In this document: positions 19,241 through 29,589 of the stretch, in pieces
Layout of the letters: each line of letters begins with the position of its first letter
How positions within the stretch are numbered: position 1 is the first letter of the stretch
Assembly (NCBI RefSeq): GCF_001949125.1
Contig: NZ_MSTI01000137.1
Span: forward strand, 1 to 51,299
Origin: Deinococcus marmoris
GTDB taxonomy: Bacteria > Deinococcota > Deinococci > Deinococcales > Deinococcaceae
DNA length: 51,299 nt
Reading direction: 5' to 3'
Translations under genes and position numbers: made by a program
The notes under the pieces: generated by a model
The model's input: the letters and a program-made list of their open reading frames with translations, nothing else
The model's database searches: none
Told to the model about the DNA's origin: nothing

Positions 19241-19747
19241 ATGAATTCAGAGCTGGTCGGCTTTCTGGTGCTGCTCGCCCTGCTGGGCTGGCTGGCGCTG
19301 AAAGCGAGACAGTGGAGAATGCGTCAGGCACCCGGCAAAAGCGGGCGTCGGGTGGAAGTCACCGTCCATGCCGATGGCCGCGTGGAAGTCGGGGACGACG
19401 TTTCCAGAACACACCGGGAGCGCCTTCAGACAGAGCTGCGCGGCGTCACTGGGGCGGGCGACGCGCGGGCGTGGGCTGGGTGGACCGAGAAAATCCTGAC
19501 CCTGCGGTTCGTGGATGACCTGAACGTGCCGGAGGGTCAGGCGCTGCCGGTGCCCGCCGCCGTGCGCCTCAATGTTCTCGAAGACGCTCTGGATGGGTCT
19601 GCTCCGCTGGCACGTACCTTGCTGGAATCGGAGGTGAACTTCAGCGGTCAGGATTGGCGGGATCTGCTGGACGGACTGCCGCCGGAACTGGCCGCATTCA
19701 CCGTGCCGCCCGCAGATGAAAGCGCCGCCGAAGGCCGGTGGGACTGA
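19241..19747 (+). CDS. unknown membrane-anchored protein, array member 2
   Basis: The 168 residues comprise one N-terminal transmembrane helix (about 5-22, LVGFLVLLALLGWLAL), a basic stop-transfer segment, and the family domain: VTVHADGRVEVGDDVSRTHR, DLNVPEGQALPVPAAVRL and NFSGQDWRDLLDGLPPELAAF. It is separated from the first member by one base (TGAGATG), so it is translationally coupled. It appears to be a partial duplicate of the C-terminal domain of the first gene with a membrane anchor in place of the N-terminal part. The function is unknown. Confidence 0.75.
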   Translation: MNSELVGFLVLLALLGWLALKARQWRMRQAPGKSGRRVEVTVHADGRVEVGDDVSRTHRERLQTELRGVTGAGDARAWAGWTEKILTLRFVDDLNVPEGQALPVPAAVRLNVLEDALDGSAPLARTLLESEVNFSGQDWRDLLDGLPPELAAFTVPPADESAAEGRWD

Positions 19748-20300
19748 AGTGGAGGCCGACTCGGTGGGCCTTTGGATGCTGCCCGTTCTGGTGGGGCCGC
19801 TGGTTCTGGCCGGGGCGTGGTGGCTGTGGCGGCGGGTGTTCAGCCGGGCCATGCGCTGGGTCACCGTGACCGTTCACGCCGACGGGCGCGTGGAGTGGCC
19901 GGAAGACTTGCCCGCGCAGCACAGCGGGCGGATTCAGGCCGAACTGCACGTCCTCAAAAGCCTGACCGGGGCGGGCGATCCCCCGAAGTGGGCCGGATGG
20001 ACGGCAGGCATCCTGAAAGACAGCGAGGACTGGCTCCTGGACATTCCCGAAGATCAGGCCCTGCCAGTGCCCGTCGCGGTGCGGATGGCCCTCCCGGCCA
20101 GTGAACTGAGCGATCCCATTTCCTCCCTCCCGGACGATGCAGAACTCTGGGAAGACTCGGAAACCGAGGTGACTTTCGATGGTCAGCACTGGCGCGACCT
20201 GTTTGGCGAGCTGCCGCCGGAGCTGGCCGCCTTTGCCGCACCATCCGGGGAAAATGACCGGGCGAAAGGTGGCACCGCTCCAGGGAGAAGCGGAAAATGA
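19716..20300 (+). CDS. unknown membrane-anchored protein, array member 3
   Basis: Up to 194 residues: one membrane helix (about 19-42, LPVLVGPLVLAGAWWLW) followed by the family domain (VTVTVHADGRVEWPEDLPAQ, IPEDQALPVPVAVRM, TFDGQHWRDLFGELPPELAAF). With the ATG at 19716 it overlaps the previous gene by 32 bases in another frame. A GTG near 19750 would shorten the N-terminus and leave the helix intact. The function is unknown; it is probably coexpressed with the two genes before it. Confidence 0.7.
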   Translation: MKAPPKAGGTEVEADSVGLWMLPVLVGPLVLAGAWWLWRRVFSRAMRWVTVTVHADGRVEWPEDLPAQHSGRIQAELHVLKSLTGAGDPPKWAGWTAGILKDSEDWLLDIPEDQALPVPVAVRMALPASELSDPISSLPDDAELWEDSETEVTFDGQHWRDLFGELPPELAAFAAPSGENDRAKGGTAPGRSGK

Positions 20301-20339
20301 AATAAACACCCTGGAGCTGACCGCACCCGATCTCGCGTG

Positions 20340-20455
20340 ACTGTTGCTGGGGCTGCTGGCTTTCGGGGCGGTATGGCTGTGGCTGGCGTTGCGTTGGGTG
20401 GCAAACGTTGGCGTTTTGACCGTGGCATCAGTTGGCCCTGATTCTGGAGGGTGCC
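20340..20455 (+). pseudogene. decayed fourth copy of the array domain
   Basis: Directly after a TGA at 20338-20340 the plus frame reads LLGLLAFGAVWLWLALRW, followed by VLTVASVGPDSG. This resembles the membrane helix plus VTVTVHADGR segment of array members 2 and 3. It has no good start codon, and the similarity ends abruptly before the GMC promoter. It is read as the 5' remnant of a further duplicate. Confidence 0.5.
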
Positions 20456-20481
20456 CTCCAATGTCCGGCCCGGCCCGGTTC

Positions 20482-20487
20482 TATACT
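20482..20487 (+). promoter_or_regulatory. -10 box TATACT upstream of the GMC gene
   Basis: A near-consensus box that would give a leader of about 98 nt before the GMC start at 20593, which has its own GGAGG. It lies just past the decayed array copy. Confidence 0.4.
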
Positions 20488-20592
20488 TTGCCCGAACGCG
20501 AACTTAATCCCGGTGGCCCTGACCTGTCGTGTGCCGAAGCTGTCGGCCCCTCTGGCCTGCCGTCCTCACCCATTCGCGCGGAGGCTTCAGAG

Positions 20593-22242
20593 ATGCAGAG
20601 CAATCACAGTCCAGACGGTCAGCAGAGTTACGACTACGTGGTGATTGGGGCGGGTTCGGGCGGCTGTGCCGTTTCCGCCCGTTTGCAGGAAAGTGGGGCG
20701 CAGGTGCTGCTGCTGGAAGCCGGGGTGCCCGACGAAACGCCCGAAATCCACATCCCCGCCGCCTTTCCCAAGCTGTTCAAGTCTCCGCTGGACTGGAATT
20801 ACGAGACCGAGGCGCAGGAACACCTGAACGGGCGCAAGCTGTACTGGCCGCGCGGCAAGATGCTGGGCGGCAGCAGCAGCATCAACGCCATGATCTACAT
20901 TCGCGGCCACCGCGCCGATTACGACGGCTGGGCGGCGGCGGGCAATCACGGCTGGGGCTACGACGACGTCCTGCCGTACTTCCTGAAGGCCGAGGATTTC
21001 GAGGATGGGGCCAGTGAATTCCACAACGCAGGCGGCCCGCTGCACGTCGAGAACCGCCGCTACACCCACGAAATCTGCGACGCCATCACTGAGGGCTTCA
21101 AGGAACTGGGCCACCCTGCCAACGATGATTTCAACGGCGAGAACATGGAAGGTGTGGGCCGGTTCCATGTGACCCAGAAGGGCGGCGCGCGGCACTCGGC
21201 GGCGGTGGCGTACCTGCGCCCAGCCCTGGCAGGCAGCGGCCCCGGCAAGCTGGAAGCCCGCACGGGCGCGCATGTGACGCGAATTCTCTTTAAGGGCAAG
21301 AAAGCCGTGGGTGTGGAGTATCTGGACGGCACCGAAACCCGGCAGGTCATGGCCGGTAAGGGCGTCATTCTGGCGGCAGGCGCGATCACCAGCCCGCATC
21401 TGCTGATGCTGTCGGGCGTGGGCGAGCGGGCGCAACTGGAAGCGGTGGGCGTGGAAGTGCTGCACGATCTGCCAGGGGTGGGCCAGAACCTGCAAGACCA
21501 TCTGTTCGTGCCCGTGGTCTACGACACCGAGACAGCGGGATTGAAAGACGCCACGAGCGAGGCCCAGATGACCCTGTATATGTCTGAGCAGCGCGGAATG
21601 CTGTGCAGCAACGTGGGTGAGACGGGCGGTTTCATGAAGACCGATCCGTCGCTCCCCGCCCCCGATCTGCAATTCCATAACGGCGCGGCGCTGTTCGTGG
21701 ACCACGGTTTTGCCGAGCTGGACGGCTACCATTACACGCTGCTGCCCTCGCTGGTTGCTCCCCGCAGCCGGGGCCAGATTCGCCTGGCCAGCGCCGATCC
21801 GCAGGCCCGCCCGCTGATCGAACCAGAGTACCTCTCGGACCCACATGACATGGACGTGCTGATTGCCGGGGTGAAGCTGGCCCGGCAGGTGGGCGACACC
21901 GAAGCCCTGTCCAGCTACCGCCTGAGTGAAGTGATGCCCGGCGAGGCCGTGACCGAACGCGCCGATCTGGAAAATTACATCCGCGAGCAGGCCATGACCA
22001 TTTACCATCCCGTCGGCACCTGCAAGATGGGCAACGACGATCTGGCAGTGGTGGACGACGAATTGCGTGTCCGTGGCCTGGAAAATCTGTGGATCGCCGA
22101 CGCCAGCGTGATGCCCGTGATTACGCGCGGCAACACCAACGCGCCCACCATCATGATCGCGGAAAAGGCTGCCGATCTGATTCTGGGCCGGGCTGCTCTG
22201 CCTGCGCGGGGAGCCGAGGCGATGGCCGTATCTGCCGATTGA
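20593..22242 (+). CDS. GMC-family FAD-dependent oxidoreductase
   Basis: This 549-residue flavoenzyme of the glucose-methanol-choline group resembles choline or alcohol dehydrogenase. The dinucleotide motif VIGAGSGGCAVSARL lies near the N-terminus, the GMC signature GGSSSINAMIYIRGHRADYD follows, and the C-terminal catalytic His/Asn region contains YHPVGTCKMG and RGNTNAPTIMIAEKAADLIL. The ATG at 20593 is preceded by GGAGG at 8 bases. The open frame reaches farther upstream, but that part covers promoter and repeat remnants. No betaine or choline genes are adjacent, so the substrate is left open. Confidence 0.9.
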   Translation: MQSNHSPDGQQSYDYVVIGAGSGGCAVSARLQESGAQVLLLEAGVPDETPEIHIPAAFPKLFKSPLDWNYETEAQEHLNGRKLYWPRGKMLGGSSSINAMIYIRGHRADYDGWAAAGNHGWGYDDVLPYFLKAEDFEDGASEFHNAGGPLHVENRRYTHEICDAITEGFKELGHPANDDFNGENMEGVGRFHVTQKGGARHSAAVAYLRPALAGSGPGKLEARTGAHVTRILFKGKKAVGVEYLDGTETRQVMAGKGVILAAGAITSPHLLMLSGVGERAQLEAVGVEVLHDLPGVGQNLQDHLFVPVVYDTETAGLKDATSEAQMTLYMSEQRGMLCSNVGETGGFMKTDPSLPAPDLQFHNGAALFVDHGFAELDGYHYTLLPSLVAPRSRGQIRLASADPQARPLIEPEYLSDPHDMDVLIAGVKLARQVGDTEALSSYRLSEVMPGEAVTERADLENYIREQAMTIYHPVGTCKMGNDDLAVVDDELRVRGLENLWIADASVMPVITRGNTNAPTIMIAEKAADLILGRAALPARGAEAMAVSAD

Positions 22243-22262
22243 GATAAAAACTGAGCAGGGCG

Positions 22263-23756
22263 TTACGGCGAAGATTGTTCGTCTGTAGCGCCCATTTTCA
22301 TGTGTGCCTCTGCGGGCAGGCGCGAGCGCAACAGCTTTCCTGTTTGTGTGCGGGGCAGCGCGTCCAGCAGCGTGATTTTCTGCGGGCGGAACATGCGCGG
22401 CAGCAGCGGGCGCAACTCGTCCTGAATCTGTTCCGGGGTGATCTCGCAACCGGGCTTCGGCACGATAAAGGCGTGGATGCCCGTCCCGAACTCGGTGCAG
22501 GGGACGCCCACCACGGCACACTCGGCCACGGCATCCAACGCGACGATGCGTTCTTCCAGGCTGGCCGGAAAGACATTCTCGCCGCCGCAGATCAGCAGTT
22601 CGTCGGCGCGGCCATGCAGGGTCAGGCGGCCCGCCGCGTCACGGGAGGCCAGATCGCCCGTGTCGTGCCCGTTGACGATCACGCGCCCCACTTCTCCGCG
22701 AAGTTCGAGATTTACCCCCGGCAAGGTCCGCCCCACGCTCCCTGGCGCAGCAATCAGATCGGCGGGCGTCGCCAGCGAGATCAGGCCCGTCTCGGTGGAG
22801 CCGTAAAGATTGAACAGCACGTCCCCGAAGTGGTCCAGCGCTATTGTCGCCAGCGATGCGCCGAGCGGGGCCGAGCCACAGATGATGGCGCGCAGTGTGG
22901 GTGCAGCCTGCGTACCGGGCACGTCCAGCAGTCGGTGGAGGAGGGTGGGGACCAGCACCAGAACTTCGATTCCTTCCATTTGCAGCGTGCGCCATAGATC
23001 CTGCGTGTTGGGGCGGCACAGGTGCAGGGGTGCGCCCATTGCCAGACCCATGCCCAGCGTCGCCAGCCCGTGCCCGTGAAACAGCGGCAGGGGCAGCAGC
23101 GTCGGCGCACCCGCCCGGAGTGGCAGGGCATCCAGCAATGCGCCTGCCATCCTCAGCCCGGCCCGCAGACCCACGCGCGAGCGTACGGCTTTCGGCGTTC
23201 CCGTGCTGCCGGAAGTCAGCAGGACCAGCGGGCCGATGCGGGGTAGACGCAACGGGGGAGACTTCGCATTCGCAGGTTTTAACTCAGCGAGGGTCAGGAC
23301 TGTCAGACCCGCTTCCACCTCCTCGCGTAGCCGCTCTGGCCAGTCGCCGTCGCAGATCAGCAATCGCAGGCGTTGTTCACGCCCCACCCGCCCGATTTCG
23401 GTGGCAGAAAATGAGGTGTTCAGCAGAACAGTTCGCGCGCCGATACGAACGCAGGCCAGCAGGGCAGCCACAGAATCTGCGCTGTTGCTGCACAGCAGGC
23501 CCACCGCCTCGCCCGGTTTAATCCGGTGAGCGAGAGCGGCGGCCATTGCATCGGCCCGCGCCAGCAAATCCGCGTAAGTGAGTGAACCGTTCTCGTCCAC
23601 AAGAGCCACAGCATTCGGCATCTGGTGCGCGTTCCAGGCAACTAGCGCATACAGCGTCGGCCCGTGCCTGAATACCGTCCAGACCAGCCCCAGCGTGTTC
23701 AGCACTGGCCGATAGCCGAGGACACCCGTGCGCCGGATTGCTGATAGCAGGCTCAC
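22263..23756 (-). CDS. acyl-CoA synthetase / AMP-dependent ligase
   Basis: This protein of 497 residues belongs to the ANL superfamily: it adenylates a carboxylic acid and passes it to CoA. Motifs are the AMP-binding P-loop LLTSGSTGTPKAV, the A5-type YGSTETGLIS, HGRADELLICGGENVFP and the C-terminal lysine region RTQTGKLLRSRLP. The GTG at 23756 overlaps the stop of the SDR gene (GTGA), which selects it over a longer frame to 23867. It is the last gene of a pheA-SDR-ligase operon. Coupling to the SDR suggests fatty or aromatic acid metabolism; the actual acid is unknown. Confidence 0.88.
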   Translation of the reverse strand: MSLLSAIRRTGVLGYRPVLNTLGLVWTVFRHGPTLYALVAWNAHQMPNAVALVDENGSLTYADLLARADAMAAALAHRIKPGEAVGLLCSNSADSVAALLACVRIGARTVLLNTSFSATEIGRVGREQRLRLLICDGDWPERLREEVEAGLTVLTLAELKPANAKSPPLRLPRIGPLVLLTSGSTGTPKAVRSRVGLRAGLRMAGALLDALPLRAGAPTLLPLPLFHGHGLATLGMGLAMGAPLHLCRPNTQDLWRTLQMEGIEVLVLVPTLLHRLLDVPGTQAAPTLRAIICGSAPLGASLATIALDHFGDVLFNLYGSTETGLISLATPADLIAAPGSVGRTLPGVNLELRGEVGRVIVNGHDTGDLASRDAAGRLTLHGRADELLICGGENVFPASLEERIVALDAVAECAVVGVPCTEFGTGIHAFIVPKPGCEITPEQIQDELRPLLPRMFRPQKITLLDALPRTQTGKLLRSRLPAEAHMKMGATDEQSSP

Positions 23757-24625
23757 TTTCTTTGGTCTCGCGTGAGCCGCCGCTCCAGCTCTTCCAGACC
23801 GCCCAGCGCCCCGTCCAGCACGTTCGGAAACAGCAGCGCCGCCACCTGTTGCCCCTTCAACCACCACGGGGCCACCCGGCGCACGGGCTTGACGAGTGGA
23901 TAGACCACCGACTGCGCGGCTTCCAGCGGGGTCAGGGCCGGGGCGAGGCGATAGGCGCGGGTGGGCGCGATCATGCGGGTGCGGACCAGCGGCAGATACA
24001 CGCTGGCAACGCGCACGCCACGTCCGCGCAGCTCATTGCCCAGACTGCCCAGCCACAGGTCAAAGCCCGCCTTACTGCCCTGGTACGCCGCCCAGCGCGG
24101 AATGCCGGGGGGCAGGGCCGAGGCGCTGGACACATTGACGATCACTCCACCGCCCTGCGCCACCATGCGCGGCAACAGCGCCAGCAGCAGCGCGGCAGGC
24201 CCAGTGAAATTGACGGCCAGCAGGCGGCCCAGATCATCCTTCTCCCCGGATTGGAGGACTGGGCGGCGAATGGAATGCCCCGCGTTGCTGATGATGACGT
24301 CGATTCGGGGGTGGTTCGCCTCAATTTGCGCGGCCATGGTCTTTACTGTCTCCGCATCGGTCAAATCCAACTGATAAACGCTGGCCTGCCCGCCTGCCGC
24401 CCGAATCTGAGCGGCCACCTCTTCCAGCCGCTCTCCGCTGCGTGCCAGCAACAGCACCTCCGCGCCACACGAGGCCAGCAGCCGCGCCGTCGCCTCCCCG
24501 ATGCCGTAGGACGCGCCCGTGATCAATACCGTCTGGCCGCGTACCGCCACCCCCAAGCGCCATGAATCGTGGCAGGCAGGCGGTGATAGGAGGAACTGGC
24601 GCAACAGGGTCAGAGGCGGGGCCAT
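23753..24625 (-). CDS. short-chain dehydrogenase/reductase (SDR)
   Basis: This 290-residue NAD(P)-binding oxidoreductase shows TGASYGIG for cofactor binding, DVIISNAGHS, the catalytic serine in VNVSSASALPPG and the Y-x-x-x-K pair in AAYQGSKAGFD. The extended C-terminus (PVRRVAPWWLKGQQVAALL) may be membrane-associated. It starts 13 bases after the pheA stop and overlaps the ligase gene by 4 bases. The substrate is not predictable. Confidence 0.88.
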   Translation of the reverse strand: MAPPLTLLRQFLLSPPACHDSWRLGVAVRGQTVLITGASYGIGEATARLLASCGAEVLLLARSGERLEEVAAQIRAAGGQASVYQLDLTDAETVKTMAAQIEANHPRIDVIISNAGHSIRRPVLQSGEKDDLGRLLAVNFTGPAALLLALLPRMVAQGGGVIVNVSSASALPPGIPRWAAYQGSKAGFDLWLGSLGNELRGRGVRVASVYLPLVRTRMIAPTRAYRLAPALTPLEAAQSVVYPLVKPVRRVAPWWLKGQQVAALLFPNVLDGALGGLEELERRLTRDQRK

Positions 24626-24638
24626 TTCAGGTCAGCCT

Positions 24639-25571
<933 letters not shown>

Positions 25572-25582
25572 TCATGACCGTG

Positions 25583-25588
25583 AGGCTA
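25583..25588 (-). promoter_or_regulatory. -10 box TAGCCT of the pheA operon
   Basis: TAGCCT ends 7 bases before the ATG at 25575 and 11 before the GTG at 25571. Confidence 0.5.
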
Positions 25589-25701
25589 GCGCACAGCGCT
25601 GGCATGGCCGCAAAGTCAGGGACCGTCAGAGGTTCGATAGCAGGGGGACCAGGCCGCCGCCACCGCATCACCCCACACAGCCCTCGCTCCAGCCCTGCCG
25701 C

Positions 25702-25707
25702 TACAGT
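25702..25707 (+). promoter_or_regulatory. -10 box TACAGT, leaderless promoter of the amidase
   Basis: TACAGT ends 7 bases before the ATG at 25715 and lies inside the longer open frame, fixing the start. Confidence 0.6.
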
Positions 25708-25714
25708 GTTCCGC

Positions 25715-27154
25715 ATGACCCTGCCCCTGCCCGATCCCATCCTCGATCTGGACGCCACCGATCTGGCCGACGCCACCCGGCGCGGCGACCTGACCTGCGG
25801 CGAGGTGACGCGCACCTATCTGGAGCGGCTGGAAGCCCTGAACCCCCGCCTGCGTGCCGTGATCACCATTCACCCCTACGCCCGCGCTGAGGCCGACGCG
25901 CTGGACGCCCTGAAACCGGAGAAACGCGGCCCTCTGCACGGCTGCCCGGTGCTGATCAAGGACAACATCGACGTGGCGGGCCTGCCCACGACGGCAGGCA
26001 GCGCGCTGATGGCCGCGCATATGCCCACGGTGGACGCGTCGCTGGTGGCCCGGCTGCGCGCGGCGGGCGCGGTGATTCTGGGCAAGGCCAACATGACCGA
26101 GTGGGCCAATTTTATGACGCTGGGGATGCCCAACGGCTATTCCTCGCAGGGCGGGCAGACCGTCAATCCCTGGGGCGAGGACTTTGACACCGGAGGCAGT
26201 TCGTCGGGCAGCGGCGTGGCGGTGGCCGCGAGGCTGTGCGTGGCGGCGATTGGCACCGAGACCAGTGGCAGCGTGGTCAGTCCGGCGCATCAGAACGGCG
26301 TGCTGGGATTAAAGCCCACGCTGGGGCTGATTCCGCGTACCGGGATCGTGCCGATCAGCCACAGCCAGGACACGGCGGGGCCGATCACCCGCAGCCCCCG
26401 CGACGCCCTGCTGCTGCTCTCGGTGATGGCCGGGCCGGACGAGCGCGACGGGGCCAGCCGTCTGCGGCCCGTGCCCGAACTGAGGCTGACATCCAATGCC
26501 CTGAGCGGCGCGGTGGTGGGCATCGTGACCGACGAGAAGGGCGTTTCGGAGGCCGACGCCACCAGCCTGAAACTGGCCCGCACTGCCCTGGAGAGGGCCG
26601 GTGCCACGGTGCGCGATGTGACCTTTCCCAGCCGCGCCGAGCTGAACAGCAATGGCGTGATGCTCGAAGTCCTGGAATATGAATTCAAGGGGGATCTCAA
26701 CGCCTATCTGGCCGGGGTCACGGACGGTCCCCGCACCGTGGCGGACGTGATCGAGGGCAATCAGACCCAGGCCGAACGCTGCCTGAAATATGGCCAGACC
26801 TTCCTGCACGCCGCCCAGGGCACGCGCGGCGACGCCAGCGAGCCGGGCTATGTGCTGGCCCGCGCCCGTGACCTGCGCCTGACCCGTGAGCAGGGCTTCG
26901 ATCTGCTGTTTGCGGGTGGGCTGGACGCCGTGGTCTTTCCGGGCATCCACGGCTGCGCGCTGGCGGCCAAGGCGGGGTATCCCAGCGTGGCCCTGCCGGT
27001 TCATGCGCCGGACTCTGCCCCAGAGACCCGGCCCGGAGGCGTGCTGCTGGTGGCCCCGGCAGGCGCGGACGCCCCGCTGCTGTCACTGGCCGCGCATCTG
27101 GCCGAACACTCGGAAGGTGGGGTAGGCGGCGTGCGTTTTCCTGTACTGAACTAG
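25715..27154 (+). CDS. amidase-signature family hydrolase
   Basis: The protein has 479 residues. The Ser-cisSer-Lys triad region is present: lysine in [10 protein letters not shown], then the signature [15 protein letters not shown] and [13 protein letters not shown]. Members cut amide bonds of small molecules; GatA is excluded because no gatB/gatC context exists and the length and insertion pattern fit stand-alone amidases. It is a single gene, divergent from pheA, and has a leaderless start. There is no signal peptide at the chosen start. The substrate is unknown. Confidence 0.9.
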   Translation: MTLPLPDPILDLDATDLADATRRGDLTCGEVTRTYLERLEALNPRLRAVITIHPYARAEADALDALKPEKRGPLHGCPVLIKDNIDVAGLPTTAGSALMAAHMPTVDASLVARLRAAGAVILGKANMTEWANFMTLGMPNGYSSQGGQTVNPWGEDFDTGGSSSGSGVAVAARLCVAAIGTETSGSVVSPAHQNGVLGLKPTLGLIPRTGIVPISHSQDTAGPITRSPRDALLLLSVMAGPDERDGASRLRPVPELRLTSNALSGAVVGIVTDEKGVSEADATSLKLARTALERAGATVRDVTFPSRAELNSNGVMLEVLEYEFKGDLNAYLAGVTDGPRTVADVIEGNQTQAERCLKYGQTFLHAAQGTRGDASEPGYVLARARDLRLTREQGFDLLFAGGLDAVVFPGIHGCALAAKAGYPSVALPVHAPDSAPETRPGGVLLVAPAGADAPLLSLAAHLAEHSEGGVGGVRFPVLN

Positions 27155-27234
27155 GTTGTCGGCCCCTTCGGACAGCCGATCTCGCGGTCCGAGAAATGGC
27201 GTTCTCCAGACAAACGGCGGCCAATTGTGACCTT

Positions 27235-27240
27235 TATAGT
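27235..27240 (+). promoter_or_regulatory. -10 box TATAGT, leaderless promoter of the protease
   Basis: TATAGT ends 9 bases before the ATG at 27250, which opens directly into a signal peptide. Confidence 0.6.
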
Positions 27241-27249
27241 GAGTGGCAT

Positions 27250-28857
27250 ATGAAAATTCGTGTGGCTGCCGCCGTCCTCGCCGCGTCGCTGTTGTCCGGG
27301 GCCGTCCTGTCTGGTTCAGCGGTGGCACAGGTGTTGCCCAAGGCCACGCGGGACAAGATCGTCCAGTCCACCGTGATGCTGATGCCCACCGGAGCAGACG
27401 GCAAGATCGACGGTTCGCTGGGCAGCGGCAGCGTGATCAGCCCGGCAGGGTACATCCTGACCAACTTCCATGTCATCGGGGACATCGACAGCCGCAAGGT
27501 TTCCGAGTGGATTCTGGTACGCACCGTCAAGTTTGTAGACCGCGAACCCGAACCCACCTACTGGGGCAAGGTGGTGGCTGCCGATGCCAACCTGGATCTG
27601 GCGGTGGTCCGCATTCTGGAAACCTACGATGAAAAGCCGGTGGGGGCGCTGAATCTGCCCTTCGTGGAACTGGGCGATTCCAACGCGCTGACCGTGGGCG
27701 ATCCGGTCTTCGTATTCGGCTTCCCTGGCACGGGCGGCGATACCCTGACCTACACCAGCGGCTCCGTCAGCGGCTTTACTGGCGAGAACCTCCAGGGCAG
27801 CGGGCGGCAGTGGATCAAGCACGACGCCCAGACCGGCCCTGGCAACTCGGGCGGCGGCGTCTTCGATGAAAAGGGCCTGCTGATCGGCGTCAACAGCGCC
27901 ATCAACATCAACAAGTCCAGCAGCACCATCACCCCCTTCGCCCGTCCGCTGGCGGTGGCCTGGGGCCTGATCACGCCCAATGTGCCGCGTTTCGTGGTGC
28001 GCGGCGCAGGGTCTGGTGGGCCGACGGCTTCCGCGCCTGCCAGCACTGGCCAAACCAGCACTGGCCAAACCAGTCCTGGTCAGTCCAGCGCCGCGCCCCA
28101 GCCCAAATGGCCGCCCACCATCGCGCTGGGGCAGAGCTATCAGGTCAGTATCCAGCGCAGCAGCGGCACGCCCAAGACCCAGAGCTGGGCGCTGACCCTG
28201 AAAGACCGCGCCGATAACGGTGATCTCAAGGGCACCGCGACCCAGGGCAGCCAGAGCCAGACCGGATATGTCGCCTACGACAAGAAAGCCGATCTGGTCT
28301 GGATCGACCTGACCCGCGACGGCAAGGCCATGACCAGTTGTGCTTTCGAGGTCAGTGGGCTGCGGACCAGCCCGTGGGTGGGGCGCGCGTTCTATTACAG
28401 CGATACCAATGCCGACCCGGAGCGCATCGGCGACTGTCAGGCGCTGGTCAGGACCGGGGCGGCCCCTGCCGGAAACGCCGCACCCACACCGCCTGCTGGC
28501 GCGGCGGCCCTGAAATGGCCGGTCAAGCCCACCACAGGCCAGACCTGGACCTTTGAGATTCAGGGGCGCGGCGTGTGGACGCTGCCATTGAAAGAGCGCT
28601 CGGACAAGGGCAATCCCACGGGGACGGCGGTTGCGCCGGGTGGGCAGAAGTGGACGGCGGTGTACTACTACATCAACGACAACGATAACGAGGGCGTGAT
28701 CCTCGACATGACGGCAGACAATGAGGTGTACATAGGCTGCGAGTTCGTCAAGAGCAATCTGTCTGGCCGCAGTCTGCGTGGCAAGGCTTTCCTGTACGCC
28801 TCCCAGGATGACCGAGAGGGGACCGAACTGGGCAGTTGCGTCGCCACGCTGAAATAG
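27250..28857 (+). CDS. exported trypsin-like serine protease with two C-terminal repeat domains
   Basis: This is a 535-residue secreted protein. The signal peptide (about 1-27) ends GSAVAQ. The chymotrypsin-fold domain (about 30-255) has the triad His in LTNFHVIGD, Asp in ANLDLAVVRI and Ser in GPGNSGGGVFDEKG. There is no PDZ domain, unlike HtrA. A Thr/Gly/Gln linker coded by 15-bp repeats leads to two similar domains of about 110 residues. Each starts near KWP-P/V and a G-Q-S/T-Y/W pattern and ends with a Cys-containing segment (SCAFEVSGL, GCEFVKSNL). The role may be cell-surface processing; this is inference. Confidence 0.85.
   Translation: MKIRVAAAVLAASLLSGAVLSGSAVAQVLPKATRDKIVQSTVMLMPTGADGKIDGSLGSGSVISPAGYILTNFHVIGDIDSRKVSEWILVRTVKFVDREPEPTYWGKVVAADANLDLAVVRILETYDEKPVGALNLPFVELGDSNALTVGDPVFVFGFPGTGGDTLTYTSGSVSGFTGENLQGSGRQWIKHDAQTGPGNSGGGVFDEKGLLIGVNSAININKSSSTITPFARPLAVAWGLITPNVPRFVVRGAGSGGPTASAPASTGQTSTGQTSPGQSSAAPQPKWPPTIALGQSYQVSIQRSSGTPKTQSWALTLKDRADNGDLKGTATQGSQSQTGYVAYDKKADLVWIDLTRDGKAMTSCAFEVSGLRTSPWVGRAFYYSDTNADPERIGDCQALVRTGAAPAGNAAPTPPAGAAALKWPVKPTTGQTWTFEIQGRGVWTLPLKERSDKGNPTGTAVAPGGQKWTAVYYYINDNDNEGVILDMTADNEVYIGCEFVKSNLSGRSLRGKAFLYASQDDREGTELGSCVATLK
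28041..28085 (+). repeat. 15-bp repeats in the protease linker
   Basis: CAGCACTGGCCAAAC occurs twice exactly (28041-28055, 28056-28070), and a third, diverged copy follows. They encode the TGQTS-type linker. Confidence 0.85.
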
Positions 28858-28888
28858 TTCCTTCCGGTAGAACGGGGGGATGCGACGG

Positions 28889-29062
28889 TCAGAGCTGACG
28901 CTGTTCCAATTCCCGCACGCGCGCTTCCAGTTCCTGAATTCTCGTCCGCTCTGCGCCGCCCACCACGCTCCTGATCAGCCAGACCACCCCGGCAATAAAA
29001 GTGACACTGATGGCCAGGACAACCAGCAGCAGGATCAACTCCGATAGACCGAGATTGGGCAT
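28889..29062 (-). CDS. small membrane protein with coiled-coil tail (57 aa)
   Basis: The 57 residues form one strongly hydrophobic helix (about 8-33), then a charged coiled coil (RIQELEARVRELEQRQL). The layout resembles PspC/LapA-like small membrane proteins, but no family is recognised. The ATG at 29062 has TATGCT ending 6 bases upstream, a strong leaderless signal that supports both the gene and its start; a longer frame upstream is not needed. Confidence 0.7.
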   Translation of the reverse strand: MPNLGLSELILLLVVLAISVTFIAGVVWLIRSVVGGAERTRIQELEARVRELEQRQL

Positions 29063-29068
29063 GCGGAC

Positions 29069-29074
29069 AGCATA
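29069..29074 (-). promoter_or_regulatory. -10 box TATGCT of the 57-aa protein
   Basis: TATGCT ends 6 bases before the ATG at 29062. Confidence 0.6.
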
Positions 29075-29170
29075 AGGTCCGGGTGCCCGGTGCCGTCTGG
29101 GGTGATGGAGTGCCGTCCGGGAAAATGGAAATAGGCAAAGGCTTAAGCCCCCGTTCGCGCGCCGAGCAGG

Positions 29171-29176
29171 TATGCT
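29171..29176 (+). promoter_or_regulatory. -10 box TATGCT of the three-gene unit 29184-30380
   Basis: TATGCT ends 7 bases before the GTG at 29184. It is the same hexamer as the divergent promoter about 100 bases away. Confidence 0.6.
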
Positions 29177-29183
29177 GTGCGGC

Positions 29184-29573
29184 GTGAGTCCCACCGAACC
29201 GCAGGCCGGAGGCCGCGCCGCTATCCGACTGTTGCAAGGCTATATCTGGCACGCCCAGGACGCCGACGTTGACCTGGAGCATTTCCTGCCCCGTGAGCTG
29301 GACCTGCCCACGCCGCCCGGCCTGGCCGAGCAGGAAAGTGCCCATGTGCTGTGGGACACGGTCAACCCGCCCTTTGCCTTTTTCGAGAATGGCGATCCCA
29401 CCGCCTCTCAGGTCTTTTACCAGTTCACGGTGCTGCGCGTGTACGACGAGCGCCCCGACAACACCGAACTGCACGAGGACGCCGCAGCAGCCTCGCAGGC
29501 CCTGGGGCCGCTGCTGGACGGCACCCCGGAAGGCGTAGGCTGGCAGCTCTGGGAGGACCTGAGAGAGCTGTGA
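29184..29573 (+). CDS. unknown protein, first gene of a three-gene unit
   Basis: This is a 129-residue acidic soluble protein starting at GTG (SPTEPQAGGR), with no recognised domain. Visible features are an amphipathic N-terminal helix (RAAIRLLQGYIWHAQD) and FENGDPTASQVFYQFTVLRVYDERPD, which looks like a beta-rich core. It has no signal peptide, membrane helix or metal motif. The leaderless promoter and the close following genes support expression. Confidence 0.6.
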   Translation: MSPTEPQAGGRAAIRLLQGYIWHAQDADVDLEHFLPRELDLPTPPGLAEQESAHVLWDTVNPPFAFFENGDPTASQVFYQFTVLRVYDERPDNTELHEDAAAASQALGPLLDGTPEGVGWQLWEDLREL

Positions 29574-29589
29574 TGGATAGGCGAGCGCT

